Positions 27,488 to 36,463 of a DNA stretch of 64,000 nt are shown here, one piece after another (the stretch's first letter is position 1; every line of letters starts with the position of its first letter). The position numbers and the translations under genes are program-made. Below the pieces are notes generated by a model. The model did not search any database. It worked only from the letters and a program-made list of their open reading frames with translations, and was not told the DNA's origin. The stretch is from Flavobacterium sp. UBA5153 (GTDB lineage: Bacteria > Bacteroidota > Bacteroidia > Flavobacteriales > Flavobacteriaceae). Location of the stretch: the NCBI GenBank assembly GCA_002413745.1, contig DHXP01000073.1, positions 262,408-326,407 of the forward strand, read 5' to 3'.

Positions 27488-28990
27488 TTATAAATCATGT
27501 CCGCAATAACTCAAGTCGAAACTTTTGTTGCAAATTGGAAAATCAGAAATTTCATTATTCCGAACTGCCAATGCAACCGCCAGCCAATTGTGCATGGATG
27601 GATCTTTTATTTTGTAATGGATCAATTCTCCTTGGTCATCCGTGATGGCACAATGGCAAATTTCACCTCTCCAACCTTCGATTAACGACAGCGTAAAAGA
27701 GTTTGTTTGTGGTGTGTTTAATGGTTTTCGGTTTTTATTTTCTTCCGGAATATTTTTCAACAATTTCCTGATGTATTCAATGGATTGCTTGATTTCTTCA
27801 TTGCGGATTTGTACTCTGGAATACACATCGCCATGATTTTTAAGGATGGGTTGGTGATTCAACTGCTGATATAAATCGTGCGGATGTGTGGTACGGATGT
27901 CTCTTTTGATTCCCGATGTTTTTGCAACCATGCCTACCGTGCCGATTGAAGTTGACTGCTCTCTGGTAACCACTCCTGTTTTTTCCAAACGGGCAAGTGC
28001 ACTTGGGAGTTCTTTAAATTCGGTATACATTTCGGTATAATCAGATTCAAAGTCTTTAAATATTTTTTCAAGCTGTATTGCAAGTGCTGCCGAAAAATAA
28101 AAATGATTATTCCCCGCACGAATGAGTCCTTTGGATAAACGATTGCCACACCATATTTGAAAAAAGTTGATTAACGGAGTTCTCAATCTTCCAAAAACTG
28201 AACTTCCAAGCTGATACGCAATATCGGTACAGATACCACTTAAATCTCCGGTGTGAATTGCAATGCGTTCTAACTCTAAAGCCAATGTACGGGAGAATTG
28301 CAAATCTTCATCTGCCTGATAATTGCACAAACTTTCCCAAAGATTGACAAAAGCCATCGAGTGTCCCACAACGGTATCTCCGGCAATAGACTCGGCAAGA
28401 ATTGTTTTTTGCAATAGTTTTTTCTTGTTCAAAAAAAGTGCTTCAATACCACGATGCGCAAATCCTTGTTGAGTTTCGAGGTGAAGGATTTGTTCTCCAT
28501 TGCAAATAAAACGGAAATGTCCGGGTTCAATTATACCGGCATGAATCGGGCCAACGCCCACTTCATGCAGTTCTTCACTATTGATTTGATAAAAAGGATA
28601 ATTTTCTATGCGTGAATTTTTATCTGCACGATTGAAGGCAAATCGTAAGGGTTTTAACCAAGGATGGTCTGTATAATTGATTCCGAAATTCTCATGCAGT
28701 TCTCTTTCGAAAATATGAAAGGATAAATGTTGTGCCGAGAAAGACGGATATTCGGTGTCGTCCTGATTTATTTCAGAAGAGGAAAGGATAATTGTGCTTT
28801 GAGAATCATCAGCAATACAACAAATTAATTTTAATTTACCTTGTATCTTATATCCGAAATAATTGACACAATGCTTTGATTCCTCTTTTAGAAGAGAAGT
28901 GTTCAGCAAAAGAAAATCTTCGTACTCGAAAACAGGAATGTTTTGAAGCGGAATCGTCTGATTGTTTTTTATAATGGTATAATCGCTCAT
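27488..28990 (-). CDS. HyfG/NuoCD-like large subunit of an Ehr-type complex, NiFe ligands absent
   Basis: 500 residues from ATG 28990, directly after the previous stop; a frame extension to 29020 only overlaps the upstream gene. The N-terminal third is NuoC-like (FERELHENFGINYTDHP near 94-110). The rest is NuoD/HycE-like (VGVGPIHAGIIEPGHF near 145-159, ELERIAIHTGDL, and GTVGMVAKTSG). Hydrogenases have RxCGxCxxxH here; this protein has SIAGDTVVGH (201-210), with Ala203 and Thr206 in the Cys positions. The C-terminal DPCxxC is replaced by FDLSYCGHDL. Nickel-iron binding is thus not expected. It resembles energy-converting hydrogenase-related (Ehr) subunits rather than true hydrogenase or complex I. 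Confidence 0.88.
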   Translation of the reverse strand: MSDYTIIKNNQTIPLQNIPVFEYEDFLLLNTSLLKEESKHCVNYFGYKIQGKLKLICCIADDSQSTIILSSSEINQDDTEYPSFSAQHLSFHIFERELHENFGINYTDHPWLKPLRFAFNRADKNSRIENYPFYQINSEELHEVGVGPIHAGIIEPGHFRFICNGEQILHLETQQGFAHRGIEALFLNKKKLLQKTILAESIAGDTVVGHSMAFVNLWESLCNYQADEDLQFSRTLALELERIAIHTGDLSGICTDIAYQLGSSVFGRLRTPLINFFQIWCGNRLSKGLIRAGNNHFYFSAALAIQLEKIFKDFESDYTEMYTEFKELPSALARLEKTGVVTREQSTSIGTVGMVAKTSGIKRDIRTTHPHDLYQQLNHQPILKNHGDVYSRVQIRNEEIKQSIEYIRKLLKNIPEENKNRKPLNTPQTNSFTLSLIEGWRGEICHCAITDDQGELIHYKIKDPSMHNWLAVALAVRNNEISDFPICNKSFDLSYCGHDL

Positions 28991-28991
28991 G

Positions 28992-30440
28992 TTATTTTGG
29001 TAAATTAGAAATGGCATCATTAATCAGGGTGACAAGTTCCGCAGGCGGATTTAGACCGAGGTAAATGACCAATCCCAAAAGGATATATTGACTTAGAGAT
29101 TCAAACGGGCTGATTTTTTCGACATTCGAATCATCAAAATTGACGGGTTTTATAAACAACATTTTGAATATATTTTTTCCAAATGACCAGATAATCATAG
29201 TAAGTAACAACAAGATAATACCAAGCAGCAGGATGTTTCCGGATTCAAATAAGGAACGGAATAGGAGAAATTCACTCACAAACATTCCCGAAGGAGGCAT
29301 GGCTGTGACAACAAAAAAGGCTAACAATAGAACCATGGCTCCACTAAGGTTATATTTGAAATAATCCCCGACATCATAAATACTTTTGCTTTTATAAATG
29401 CGATAGACTTGCCCCATTTGGAAAAACAAAGCGGGTTTGGCAAAGGAATGTAAAACCAAATGTAAAATGGCAGCATACCGACCAATTCCTCCTGAGGCTA
29501 ATCCGAGCATTATTAAACCCATGTGTTCTACGCTGGAATAGGCAAACATGCGTTTGAGGTTTTTTACGCGAAGCATATAAACGGTAGCAACAAAAACAGA
29601 AAGGAAACCCGCGATAAGCATAATTTTATTTGCCCATGGAAAAATTGAAGTGGGACTTATGATTTCATAAAAACGGAAAATACCAATGAATCCGACATTC
29701 ATCAATACGCTGCTTAATAATGCCCCAGATGGTGATGGCGCTTTATCTTTTGCATCAATGCCCGCAGTGTACATTGGGACCAAAGCTGCTTTTGAAGTAT
29801 AACCCGTAAAAATGAAAAGGAACGCTAATTTGAGCCAAAAGATATTCATCCCGCTGGCTTTTTCGAACATTTCTTTGTAAAACAAATCAGTGCCGCCAGA
29901 TTGTTGAACGGCGAAAGAAAGAAACAAAATACCAATGAAAACTAATGTAATGCTGATGGAACAAACGAAAAGATATTTCCAAGTTCCTTCTAAGGAGCGT
30001 ATGTTACGTCTGTGATAAATTAATGCAGAAGAGCTTAATGTGGTAAGCTCGACAAAAATCCATGTAATGGCGATATGATTCGATAAATAGGCGGCGCTGA
30101 GGGCGGTAAGTAATAGTACCGTTGCAGCAAAATAAATTCCTCGATGTCGCGGATTTTCCTGTTTTGAATTGCAATAAATATGACTATGATAAAAAGCAGG
30201 AACGCAAACAATACTCAAAACGACCAGAAATAGTATCCCCAATGCGTCAGGACTAAAATAGACAAGATCAACAGTGTTTATGTGGTTGTATTCGTAGATA
30301 GTAAATGTCCACTGCAAAGCCATGAATAAAACGGTAAGCAAATAATTCATCCATTTGTTTCGGTTAAAAAACAAAAGGATGCTTATGGCAAATGCACCTA
30401 TTAAATAATATCCTATCATACCTAAAAAAAATGGTGTCAT
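28992..30440 (-). CDS. HyfF/NuoN-like proton-translocating subunit
   Basis: A 482-residue antiporter-type membrane protein with about 13-14 helices. Conserved proton-channel residues are visible: a Glu in AITWIFVELTTLSSSALIY near 125, a Lys in YTSKAALVPMYTAGIDAK near 215, and the charged SVEHMGLIMLGLASGG near 300. These match HyfF, a NuoN/MrpD-type subunit of hydrogenase-4. It lies between the HyfE-like and the large-subunit genes, overlapping or abutting both, so the operon is tightly coupled. In the complex it should carry ions across the inner membrane. Confidence 0.88.
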   Translation of the reverse strand: MTPFFLGMIGYYLIGAFAISILLFFNRNKWMNYLLTVLFMALQWTFTIYEYNHINTVDLVYFSPDALGILFLVVLSIVCVPAFYHSHIYCNSKQENPRHRGIYFAATVLLLTALSAAYLSNHIAITWIFVELTTLSSSALIYHRRNIRSLEGTWKYLFVCSISITLVFIGILFLSFAVQQSGGTDLFYKEMFEKASGMNIFWLKLAFLFIFTGYTSKAALVPMYTAGIDAKDKAPSPSGALLSSVLMNVGFIGIFRFYEIISPTSIFPWANKIMLIAGFLSVFVATVYMLRVKNLKRMFAYSSVEHMGLIMLGLASGGIGRYAAILHLVLHSFAKPALFFQMGQVYRIYKSKSIYDVGDYFKYNLSGAMVLLLAFFVVTAMPPSGMFVSEFLLFRSLFESGNILLLGIILLLLTMIIWSFGKNIFKMLFIKPVNFDDSNVEKISPFESLSQYILLGLVIYLGLNPPAELVTLINDAISNLPK

Positions 30441-30441
30441 A

Positions 30442-31071
30442 TCAGTCTCTTAGATTACTTAATTGTTCCACATCTTGTTCTTTCATAACGTCACCAATTT
30501 TGTTAACAAAAATACCCAAGAGAAAAACACTTGCAAAAATGTCTAATAATATACCAATATTTACCAACATCGGCATTTCACTTCCCAAAGCTATTGATAA
30601 AATGAAAACGCCATTTTCTATGACCAGAAAGCCCATAACATGAGTAATGATTTTTTTACGGGAAACTATAATATACAGACCGGTAAATAAGGCAGAAATA
30701 GCAACAACAAAAAATATTTTCCTCACATGTGAATCTTGAATGGTATTCGAAAGAAGGAATGAGCCCAGAATAATTCCTGTAATGAGCACTATTGAAACAA
30801 AATCAGGAAGGTAAGGTTCAATATCCCGCGTTATTTTGTTTTTATGAACAATATAATTCAGAAAATAAGGAATGATAATGGCCTTAAAAACAATCGTCTC
30901 CAATAAAACAAAAACAAGATTTACCCAATTAATTTCAATGAGTTCGATAAAGGCTATACCAAAAAGTAGGATGCCCTGAAAGACAAGAGCATTTATGTAA
31001 CTTCCCAAACGGTTTGCCAGACCCAGATAAATAAGGCTTATTGCAAAAGTGATAAGTAGGATATTAGTCAT
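30442..31071 (-). CDS. HyfE-like membrane subunit
   Basis: A 209-residue hydrophobic protein with about six to seven helices. Its length, position between HyfC and HyfF, and segments such as GFLVIENGVFILSIALGSEMPMLVNIGILLD (around 150-180) match HyfE, whose C-terminal half is NuoK/MrpC-like. The Glu in VIENGVF corresponds to the membrane Glu needed for proton transfer in NuoK-type subunits. It begins 15 bases after the HyfC-like gene and ends one base before the HyfF-like ATG. It probably links the antiporter-type subunits to the peripheral arm. Confidence 0.87.
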   Translation of the reverse strand: MTNILLITFAISLIYLGLANRLGSYINALVFQGILLFGIAFIELIEINWVNLVFVLLETIVFKAIIIPYFLNYIVHKNKITRDIEPYLPDFVSIVLITGIILGSFLLSNTIQDSHVRKIFFVVAISALFTGLYIIVSRKKIITHVMGFLVIENGVFILSIALGSEMPMLVNIGILLDIFASVFLLGIFVNKIGDVMKEQDVEQLSNLRD

Positions 31072-31086
31072 TTATTTTATTTTTTG

Positions 31087-32001
31087 TTATACAATTTTAC
31101 CAAGTATCAGCAACACACCAAGATAGATTAATAATGATATTGACGTGAGCATAAAAATATATTGGGGATTATGATTCATTCGGAATCTTGCCATAAATGA
31201 TTCAACAGTGCCAACAACTACAGCAAACAAAATTTGAGAACTAATAAATATTGGAATCGAATAATACCATTCGTAATTTGGTGTGAGAAAGAAGTTTGCG
31301 ATTAAAGCTCCGTACATAGCAAACTTCAAATGGGTTGCAGAAAGAAGAAGCCCTAAATCAAAACCACTATTGTCCAAAATCATCACTTCGTGGATCATGG
31401 TCAATTCGAGATGCGTTTTTGGGTCATCCATGGGCATACGGCTGTTTTCGATGAGTGCAATAATCACCAGCACAAAAGCGGCAAGTGTCCCAATCGCATA
31501 GGAAATATAGGAACCAAAGTGAAGCGAGCTGAATATTTCAAAAAAGGATGTATGTCCGGTGAGTAAGGCAAAAGAACCCATAAGTATAAAAAATGCAGGT
31601 TCCACCAACAATGAATAAAGGGCTTCCCGACTTGCTCCCATTCCTGAAAAACTGCTGCCAGTATCTAAAGCCGAAATGATAATAAAAAATTTTCCAAGTG
31701 CTAAAACATAAGCAAAAAATATAAAATCACCTTTGAACGAAATGATGCCCGGCTGATTCCCGAAAGGAATCAAAAAGATAGCCATTAATACTGTGGCAAA
31801 ATAAATACTTGGCGCGATTTGAAAAATGAAACTGCTTGTTTTGCTATACACGGCTTCCTTTCTAAACAAACGCCATATATCTTTTAAAGGTTGAAAAATT
31901 CCTGGCCCTTTTCTTCCTGAAAAAATACTTTTTGTCCTGATGACAATGCCGGAAAAAAACAAACTGGCAGTAATAATTAATATAAAACTCAATATATTCA
32001 T
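31087..32001 (-). CDS. HyfC/NuoH-like membrane subunit
   Basis: 304 residues from ATG 32001; an in-frame TTG at 32007 overlaps the previous stop and is not preferred. About eight helices. The NuoH/HyfC hallmark segments are present: SGRKGPGIFQPLKDIWRLFRKE near 28-49, the loop between the first helices that lines the quinone or proton path, and ENSRMPMDDPKTHLELTMIHE near 185-205 with its conserved acidic residues. This subunit normally joins the redox arm to the membrane pumps. Here its interface is conserved although the redox subunits have lost their metal sites, which implies a functioning complex with different chemistry. Confidence 0.9.
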   Translation of the reverse strand: MNILSFILIITASLFFSGIVIRTKSIFSGRKGPGIFQPLKDIWRLFRKEAVYSKTSSFIFQIAPSIYFATVLMAIFLIPFGNQPGIISFKGDFIFFAYVLALGKFFIIISALDTGSSFSGMGASREALYSLLVEPAFFILMGSFALLTGHTSFFEIFSSLHFGSYISYAIGTLAAFVLVIIALIENSRMPMDDPKTHLELTMIHEVMILDNSGFDLGLLLSATHLKFAMYGALIANFFLTPNYEWYYSIPIFISSQILFAVVVGTVESFMARFRMNHNPQYIFMLTSISLLIYLGVLLILGKIV

Positions 32002-32003
32002 TT

Positions 32004-34025
32004 TCAAATTTGTTTTATCAATTCAATTAAATAAACAATTGCATTCGTGATTAGTGGAAAGGTAATGATTATAAAAATAAAAAGAACCCCGTAGAGTATA
32101 TAAAATTGGGGATTCCCATTTTGCAGAAATTTAAATCGCCCGATAAAACCTTTAAGATATAGTAATGGAATGTCAATAAAGACCGTTTCTAACTTATCAT
32201 AAGGATGCGTTTCAGAATGAATAGGTTTTGGAAAAATACCTTTTATCTCCCCTTCTTTTTTATTCATCATCAGCAATGGGTGAATTAGTTTCCGGAAAGA
32301 GCGAACGAAAGAATTGGCCGTATATTGAAGTCTGGCAGTTGGTGCAACATAGCCACATCCCCATGTTGGTTCTATTTGGACTTCTACAGATTTTGTTGCT
32401 ATTTTTTTTATCCAAAAAATAATTAGGCTTAAAAGAATAAGTACAACAGCAGCAATGCTTATAGATTGAAGTGTGCCAATTAATTCTAGTGGTTGCGTCT
32501 GAGAAATAGTTTCGTCCATGAAGAGCGAAGTAGGTCTGGAAACAATTGAAACAAAAAATTGAGGAACAATTCCGATGAAAATAATTAGAATAGCAATCAG
32601 GTATTTGGGAAAAAGTTTTGCAAACTCAGGTTCTTGAACCGTCGCAGGAAGAAGATGTCGTTCGTTTCCGAGAAAAATAATTCCGAATGCTTTTGTAAAA
32701 CACAGCATCGCCATACCACCGATGATTACCATCCCGAAAATAGAGGAAACAAGAAAAGCTGTTGCCGTAAGTTCGCCGTCTGAAATTCCTTTAAACAATC
32801 CGGAATAGATAAGAAACTCAGATATGAAACCATTAAACGGAGGAAGACCACTTATAGCCAATGCGGCAATCAAAAATAAAGTGGCAGTTTGCGGCATTTT
32901 TTTAATTAAACCACCTAACCGTTCAATATCCATTGTATGTGTGGCTTGATATATGGTTCCTGAAATATAAAACAAAAGTGATTTAAAAAGCGAATGATTA
33001 AGTGTGTGAAGCATAGCTCCGGCAAAACCGGCAAAAGCAAGATATGAATTGCTCAATCCTAAACCGATGCATCCAAGTCCAATACCGATTCCAATGATTC
33101 CAATGTTTTCAATGCTGTGATACGCCAATAATTTTTTGATATTATGTTGAATGATGGCGAGCATCACTCCATACACACCGGTAATAATTGAGATGGTCAG
33201 GATAAAATAGCCCATTACGAGATAGTCACCTTTTATCAACAGCAGCATACGGAGAATTCCATAAATACCAAGCTTGATAAGAACTCCTGACATCATCCCC
33301 GAAACATGGGCAGGTGCGGCAGGATGTGCATAAGGCAACCATGTGTGGAAGGGAACAAATCCAGCTTTAATGGCAAACGCAATAAAAAAAAATAAAAAGA
33401 GAACGAAACTTACAGCAGGACTAACTGATGAAGTATATTTCGTTATCGCATTAAAATCAAAAGAACCGGTAAATGAATTTACCCATATAAATCCAATTGT
33501 CATAAACATAATACTGATATGTGATTGAACGAGGTAATTGATTCCTGCTTTAAGTGTTTGTATTTTGTGATGTTCGAAAATTATCATTAGGAATGAAGTG
33601 ATTGCCATCATTTCCCAAACACACAAAAAGGCAAATGAATTTTGCACGCAATAAATTCCAATCATGGCAAAATGATTGATGATATAACTGGAAAAATGAA
33701 GAGAAAGATTGGCGGATTGATTTTCGTAATGTTTCATGTAGCTTCTGCCATATAAAATGCCAGTGAGCGCGGTAAAATTCATTAGCAAAATAAACCAGCC
33801 GGAAAGGGCATCTATTCTGATGGGAATTTGTCCGAATACAAAACCACCGTAAAAAAATTGTTCAAACAATTTCCCTTGCAACGCAGGAATCGCAAGGTAA
33901 GAACTTAGTATTCCATTAATCAATACCGCAATAAGAGCTACATTTCCTTTCCATCCTTCTCTTACCAAAGTAATCAGAAGTGTAGAAAGGAAAGTGACGA
34001 TTGTGATGCTGATGATTAAAGTCAT
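32004..34025 (-). CDS. HyfB/NuoL-like proton-translocating subunit, copy 2
   Basis: A 673-residue antiporter-like subunit with about 16 helices. Characteristic pieces are CVWEMMAITSFLMIIFEHHK near 130 (membrane Glu), FAIKAGFVPFHTWLPYAHPAAPAHVSG (membrane Lys, near 215-240), and a C-terminal TWGCGYVAPTARLQYTANSF, which is specific to HyfB/EchA-type subunits. It is a tandem duplicate of the gene at 34028, three bases away, with the same architecture. Two HyfB-like subunits would give the complex additional pumping channels. It is expected in the inner membrane with the HyfC- and HyfF-like proteins. Confidence 0.9.
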   Translation of the reverse strand: MTLIISITIVTFLSTLLITLVREGWKGNVALIAVLINGILSSYLAIPALQGKLFEQFFYGGFVFGQIPIRIDALSGWFILLMNFTALTGILYGRSYMKHYENQSANLSLHFSSYIINHFAMIGIYCVQNSFAFLCVWEMMAITSFLMIIFEHHKIQTLKAGINYLVQSHISIMFMTIGFIWVNSFTGSFDFNAITKYTSSVSPAVSFVLFLFFFIAFAIKAGFVPFHTWLPYAHPAAPAHVSGMMSGVLIKLGIYGILRMLLLIKGDYLVMGYFILTISIITGVYGVMLAIIQHNIKKLLAYHSIENIGIIGIGIGLGCIGLGLSNSYLAFAGFAGAMLHTLNHSLFKSLLFYISGTIYQATHTMDIERLGGLIKKMPQTATLFLIAALAISGLPPFNGFISEFLIYSGLFKGISDGELTATAFLVSSIFGMVIIGGMAMLCFTKAFGIIFLGNERHLLPATVQEPEFAKLFPKYLIAILIIFIGIVPQFFVSIVSRPTSLFMDETISQTQPLELIGTLQSISIAAVVLILLSLIIFWIKKIATKSVEVQIEPTWGCGYVAPTARLQYTANSFVRSFRKLIHPLLMMNKKEGEIKGIFPKPIHSETHPYDKLETVFIDIPLLYLKGFIGRFKFLQNGNPQFYILYGVLFIFIIITFPLITNAIVYLIELIKQI

Positions 34026-34027
34026 TT

Positions 34028-36025
34028 TTATAAAAAATTAAAAAAGGAAGCAACAATCAGAATAACAATAAAGAAGAATCCGTACAGTATATACATTTGG
34101 ATTTTTCCATTATTGATAAACATAAAATAATTCATGAATGCAAAAATGCGTTTGTTCACGCGGGCAATGAAATTGTTTTCAAAGAACTCCAGGTAATTGG
34201 AATGAAAAGTTCTTGGCTGAGGAAATATTTTATTGCTTCCGATTTCGGGATACCTTTTTTTTTCTGATAAAATGAAGCTAAATAATTTCGCAAAACTCTT
34301 CGAAAAAGATTTTGCGGTATACTGCATCCTTACATTCGGAGCCACATAAGCGTTTCCCCAGGTCGGAAGATATTCTGAAGATTTCGATGCTGAAATTTTT
34401 GTACGGATAAAAAATATAAGTGCCGCGAGTACTATCATTAGCAATGAAACTCTTCCTATCATTACCATTACAGGACTTATGGATAGTATATTTTTAGAAA
34501 AAATAGCAGAAGTTCCACTCAAATTAGAAGCAACAGCAAGTGCGGGTGTAAAAACTAAATTTGGAAAAATTCCAATGACAAGAATAGCAAGTAAAATTAG
34601 GAATAAAGGAATCTGCATGACCAATGAGACTTCTTTTGGATGATGATGCAAGGTTGTTCGTGGGGAGCCCAGAAAAATAGTTCCGAATGCTTTCGTAAAA
34701 GTAAGCATCGAAATTCCTCCCACAATTGCCAAACCTGCCATGCAAAGCATCATCATGGAACTGAACTGAACATTATCAGCTTTTATACCTTCAATTAATC
34801 CGGAGTAAATAAGAAATTCAGAAATGAATCCATTGAAAGGAGGAAGTCCTCCAATGGCTAGTGCTCCGCACAAAAAGAAAAAAGCAGTGCCAGGCATTTT
34901 TTTTATCAATCCGCCTAAATGTTCCATGTTTCGGGTGTGCGTTTGCTGATAAATATTTCCTGCCGTAAAGAAAAGCAGCGATTTATAAAGCGAATGATTT
35001 AAAGTGTGCAGCAATGCTCCCGCAAAACCAATGAGCATCAGAAATGGGTTATTTATTCCCTTACCAATCATTCCAATTCCGATACCCATTCCAATAATCC
35101 CAATGTTTTCGATGGTGCAGAAAGCCAGCATTCTTTTAAAGTCTCGGACAACAGCTGCATTGAGAATACCATAAAGCGCAGTAAGGACAGATAAAATTAA
35201 AATAGATTCACCAATTAAAACTAAATCGGTGTTCAAGTAAAATACAATCCTCAAAATACCGTAGATACCCATTTTAACAATCACTCCGGACATCACACCT
35301 GATATATGTGAAGGTGCTGCGGGATGAGCATGGGGCAACCAAGTATGTAATGGAATAAAACCTGCTTTAATTCCGAAGCCAATAAAGAAAAGTAAAAAGA
35401 GCAATTTTGGAGAATGATGACTAAAGAAAGTAGCAATACTTATAAAGTCAAAAGAACCTTCAGAAAAGTAAACCCAAATAAAACCGATGCTCAAAAACAC
35501 AACACCAATGTGTGTTTGCACAAGATAATTCATTCCTGCTTTTAAAATTTCAAGTTTGTTATGTTCAAAAATAAGTAAAAGAAAGGCGGAGATGGACATG
35601 ATTTCCCAAGCGATCAAAAAAGCCAAGCCGTTTTGAAGCATGCATACCGAAAGCATGGCAACATGAAAAGCAACAAATAAAATCCAGTGGAGAGCAGTAT
35701 TTTCTTTTTGGTCAGCATACGGTTTCATATAACCTATGCCATACAAGGAACCAGTGACGAAAGTGAAATTTACAATTAAAATAAACCAAGCTGAAAGGAA
35801 ATCAATACGCAAAGGAATATTTCCAAAAATAATACCACCATAAAATATTTTTTCAAGCGGACTTCCAGCCAAGACTGATATCGCAGGAACGCTAGAGGCA
35901 ATGGCAAGCAACAGAACAAGGAAAAATGCTGTTACTGATTTTATTTTGGATGGTAAAAATGGAATTGTAAAACAAGATACTCCAATAGTAATCAAAGAAT
36001 ACCAGACAAGAATATCCATACTCAT
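34028..36025 (-). CDS. HyfB/NuoL-like proton-translocating subunit, copy 1
   Basis: 665 residues, first gene of the Ehr-like operon. Same layout as copy 2: AWEIMSISAFLLLIFEHNK (Glu) near 138, FGIKAGFIPLHTWLPHAHPAAPSHISG (Lys) near 218-245, and the C-terminal TWGNAYVAPNVRMQYTAKSF. The two copies share long blocks (for example the GGLPPFNGFISEFLIYSGL stretch), so they arose by duplication, but they differ enough that both are probably functional. The ATG at 36025 is preceded by a good TAnnTTTG element about 20 bases away. It should conduct protons or sodium across the inner membrane. Confidence 0.9.
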   Translation of the reverse strand: MSMDILVWYSLITIGVSCFTIPFLPSKIKSVTAFFLVLLLAIASSVPAISVLAGSPLEKIFYGGIIFGNIPLRIDFLSAWFILIVNFTFVTGSLYGIGYMKPYADQKENTALHWILFVAFHVAMLSVCMLQNGLAFLIAWEIMSISAFLLLIFEHNKLEILKAGMNYLVQTHIGVVFLSIGFIWVYFSEGSFDFISIATFFSHHSPKLLFLLFFIGFGIKAGFIPLHTWLPHAHPAAPSHISGVMSGVIVKMGIYGILRIVFYLNTDLVLIGESILILSVLTALYGILNAAVVRDFKRMLAFCTIENIGIIGMGIGIGMIGKGINNPFLMLIGFAGALLHTLNHSLYKSLLFFTAGNIYQQTHTRNMEHLGGLIKKMPGTAFFFLCGALAIGGLPPFNGFISEFLIYSGLIEGIKADNVQFSSMMMLCMAGLAIVGGISMLTFTKAFGTIFLGSPRTTLHHHPKEVSLVMQIPLFLILLAILVIGIFPNLVFTPALAVASNLSGTSAIFSKNILSISPVMVMIGRVSLLMIVLAALIFFIRTKISASKSSEYLPTWGNAYVAPNVRMQYTAKSFSKSFAKLFSFILSEKKRYPEIGSNKIFPQPRTFHSNYLEFFENNFIARVNKRIFAFMNYFMFINNGKIQMYILYGFFFIVILIVASFFNFL

Positions 36026-36045
36026 AATTTTTAGTTATTTTCTAT

Positions 36046-36053
36046 CAAAGTTA
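36046..36053 (-). promoter_or_regulatory. -7 promoter element of the Ehr-like operon
   Basis: The minus strand reads TAACTTTG, a full match to TAnnTTTG, 20 bases before the first ATG of the operon at 36025. The -33 element is not obvious. If real, the leader is very short. Confidence 0.5.
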
Positions 36054-36463
36054 TTTAGCCTTTTCTAATCTGGGTTTTCTGCATAACTCACTAAAAATAA
36101 TTCAATCACAACAAATTACACAAAATAAAACTAAGAGAATTTGTAATCTGCACCCAAAAAGTGAAATAAACATTCTATTTGCTAAAGTAGGAAAAAACGA
36201 GAACTTATATCCTTTTTATTTCTGCTTAAATAATAATTACTCCCAAAAAACAAAAAATATTTTTTTTATTTTGCATTTTGCAACGTTTCTATATGAATAA
36301 ATTCGGTTATCATTTTTTTTATTATAAAAAAAAACCGTTATTGTCTGAAAATAAATTTAAAAAGAATTAAGCCCCACCATTTATAAATGTCTCGTAGAGA
36401 CTATATTTATTGATATGTGACAAGATTTAATTTTTTTATCGGACAACAATGATTTTAATTCAA
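36054..36463. other. AT-rich spacer between the Ehr-like operon and the yeiH-like gene
   Basis: About 410 bases with no convincing gene, repeat or RNA. It should hold the control region of the Ehr-like operon and the 3' end of the yeiH-like transcript. Runs of A and T (36250-36350) dominate. I see nothing else I can name. Confidence 0.5.

Noticed and set aside
26717-36025. Operon as a true hydrogenase-4 or as complex I
   Set aside because: NiFe ligands are absent, the N2 site is changed, and NADH-binding subunits (NuoE, F, G) are missing.
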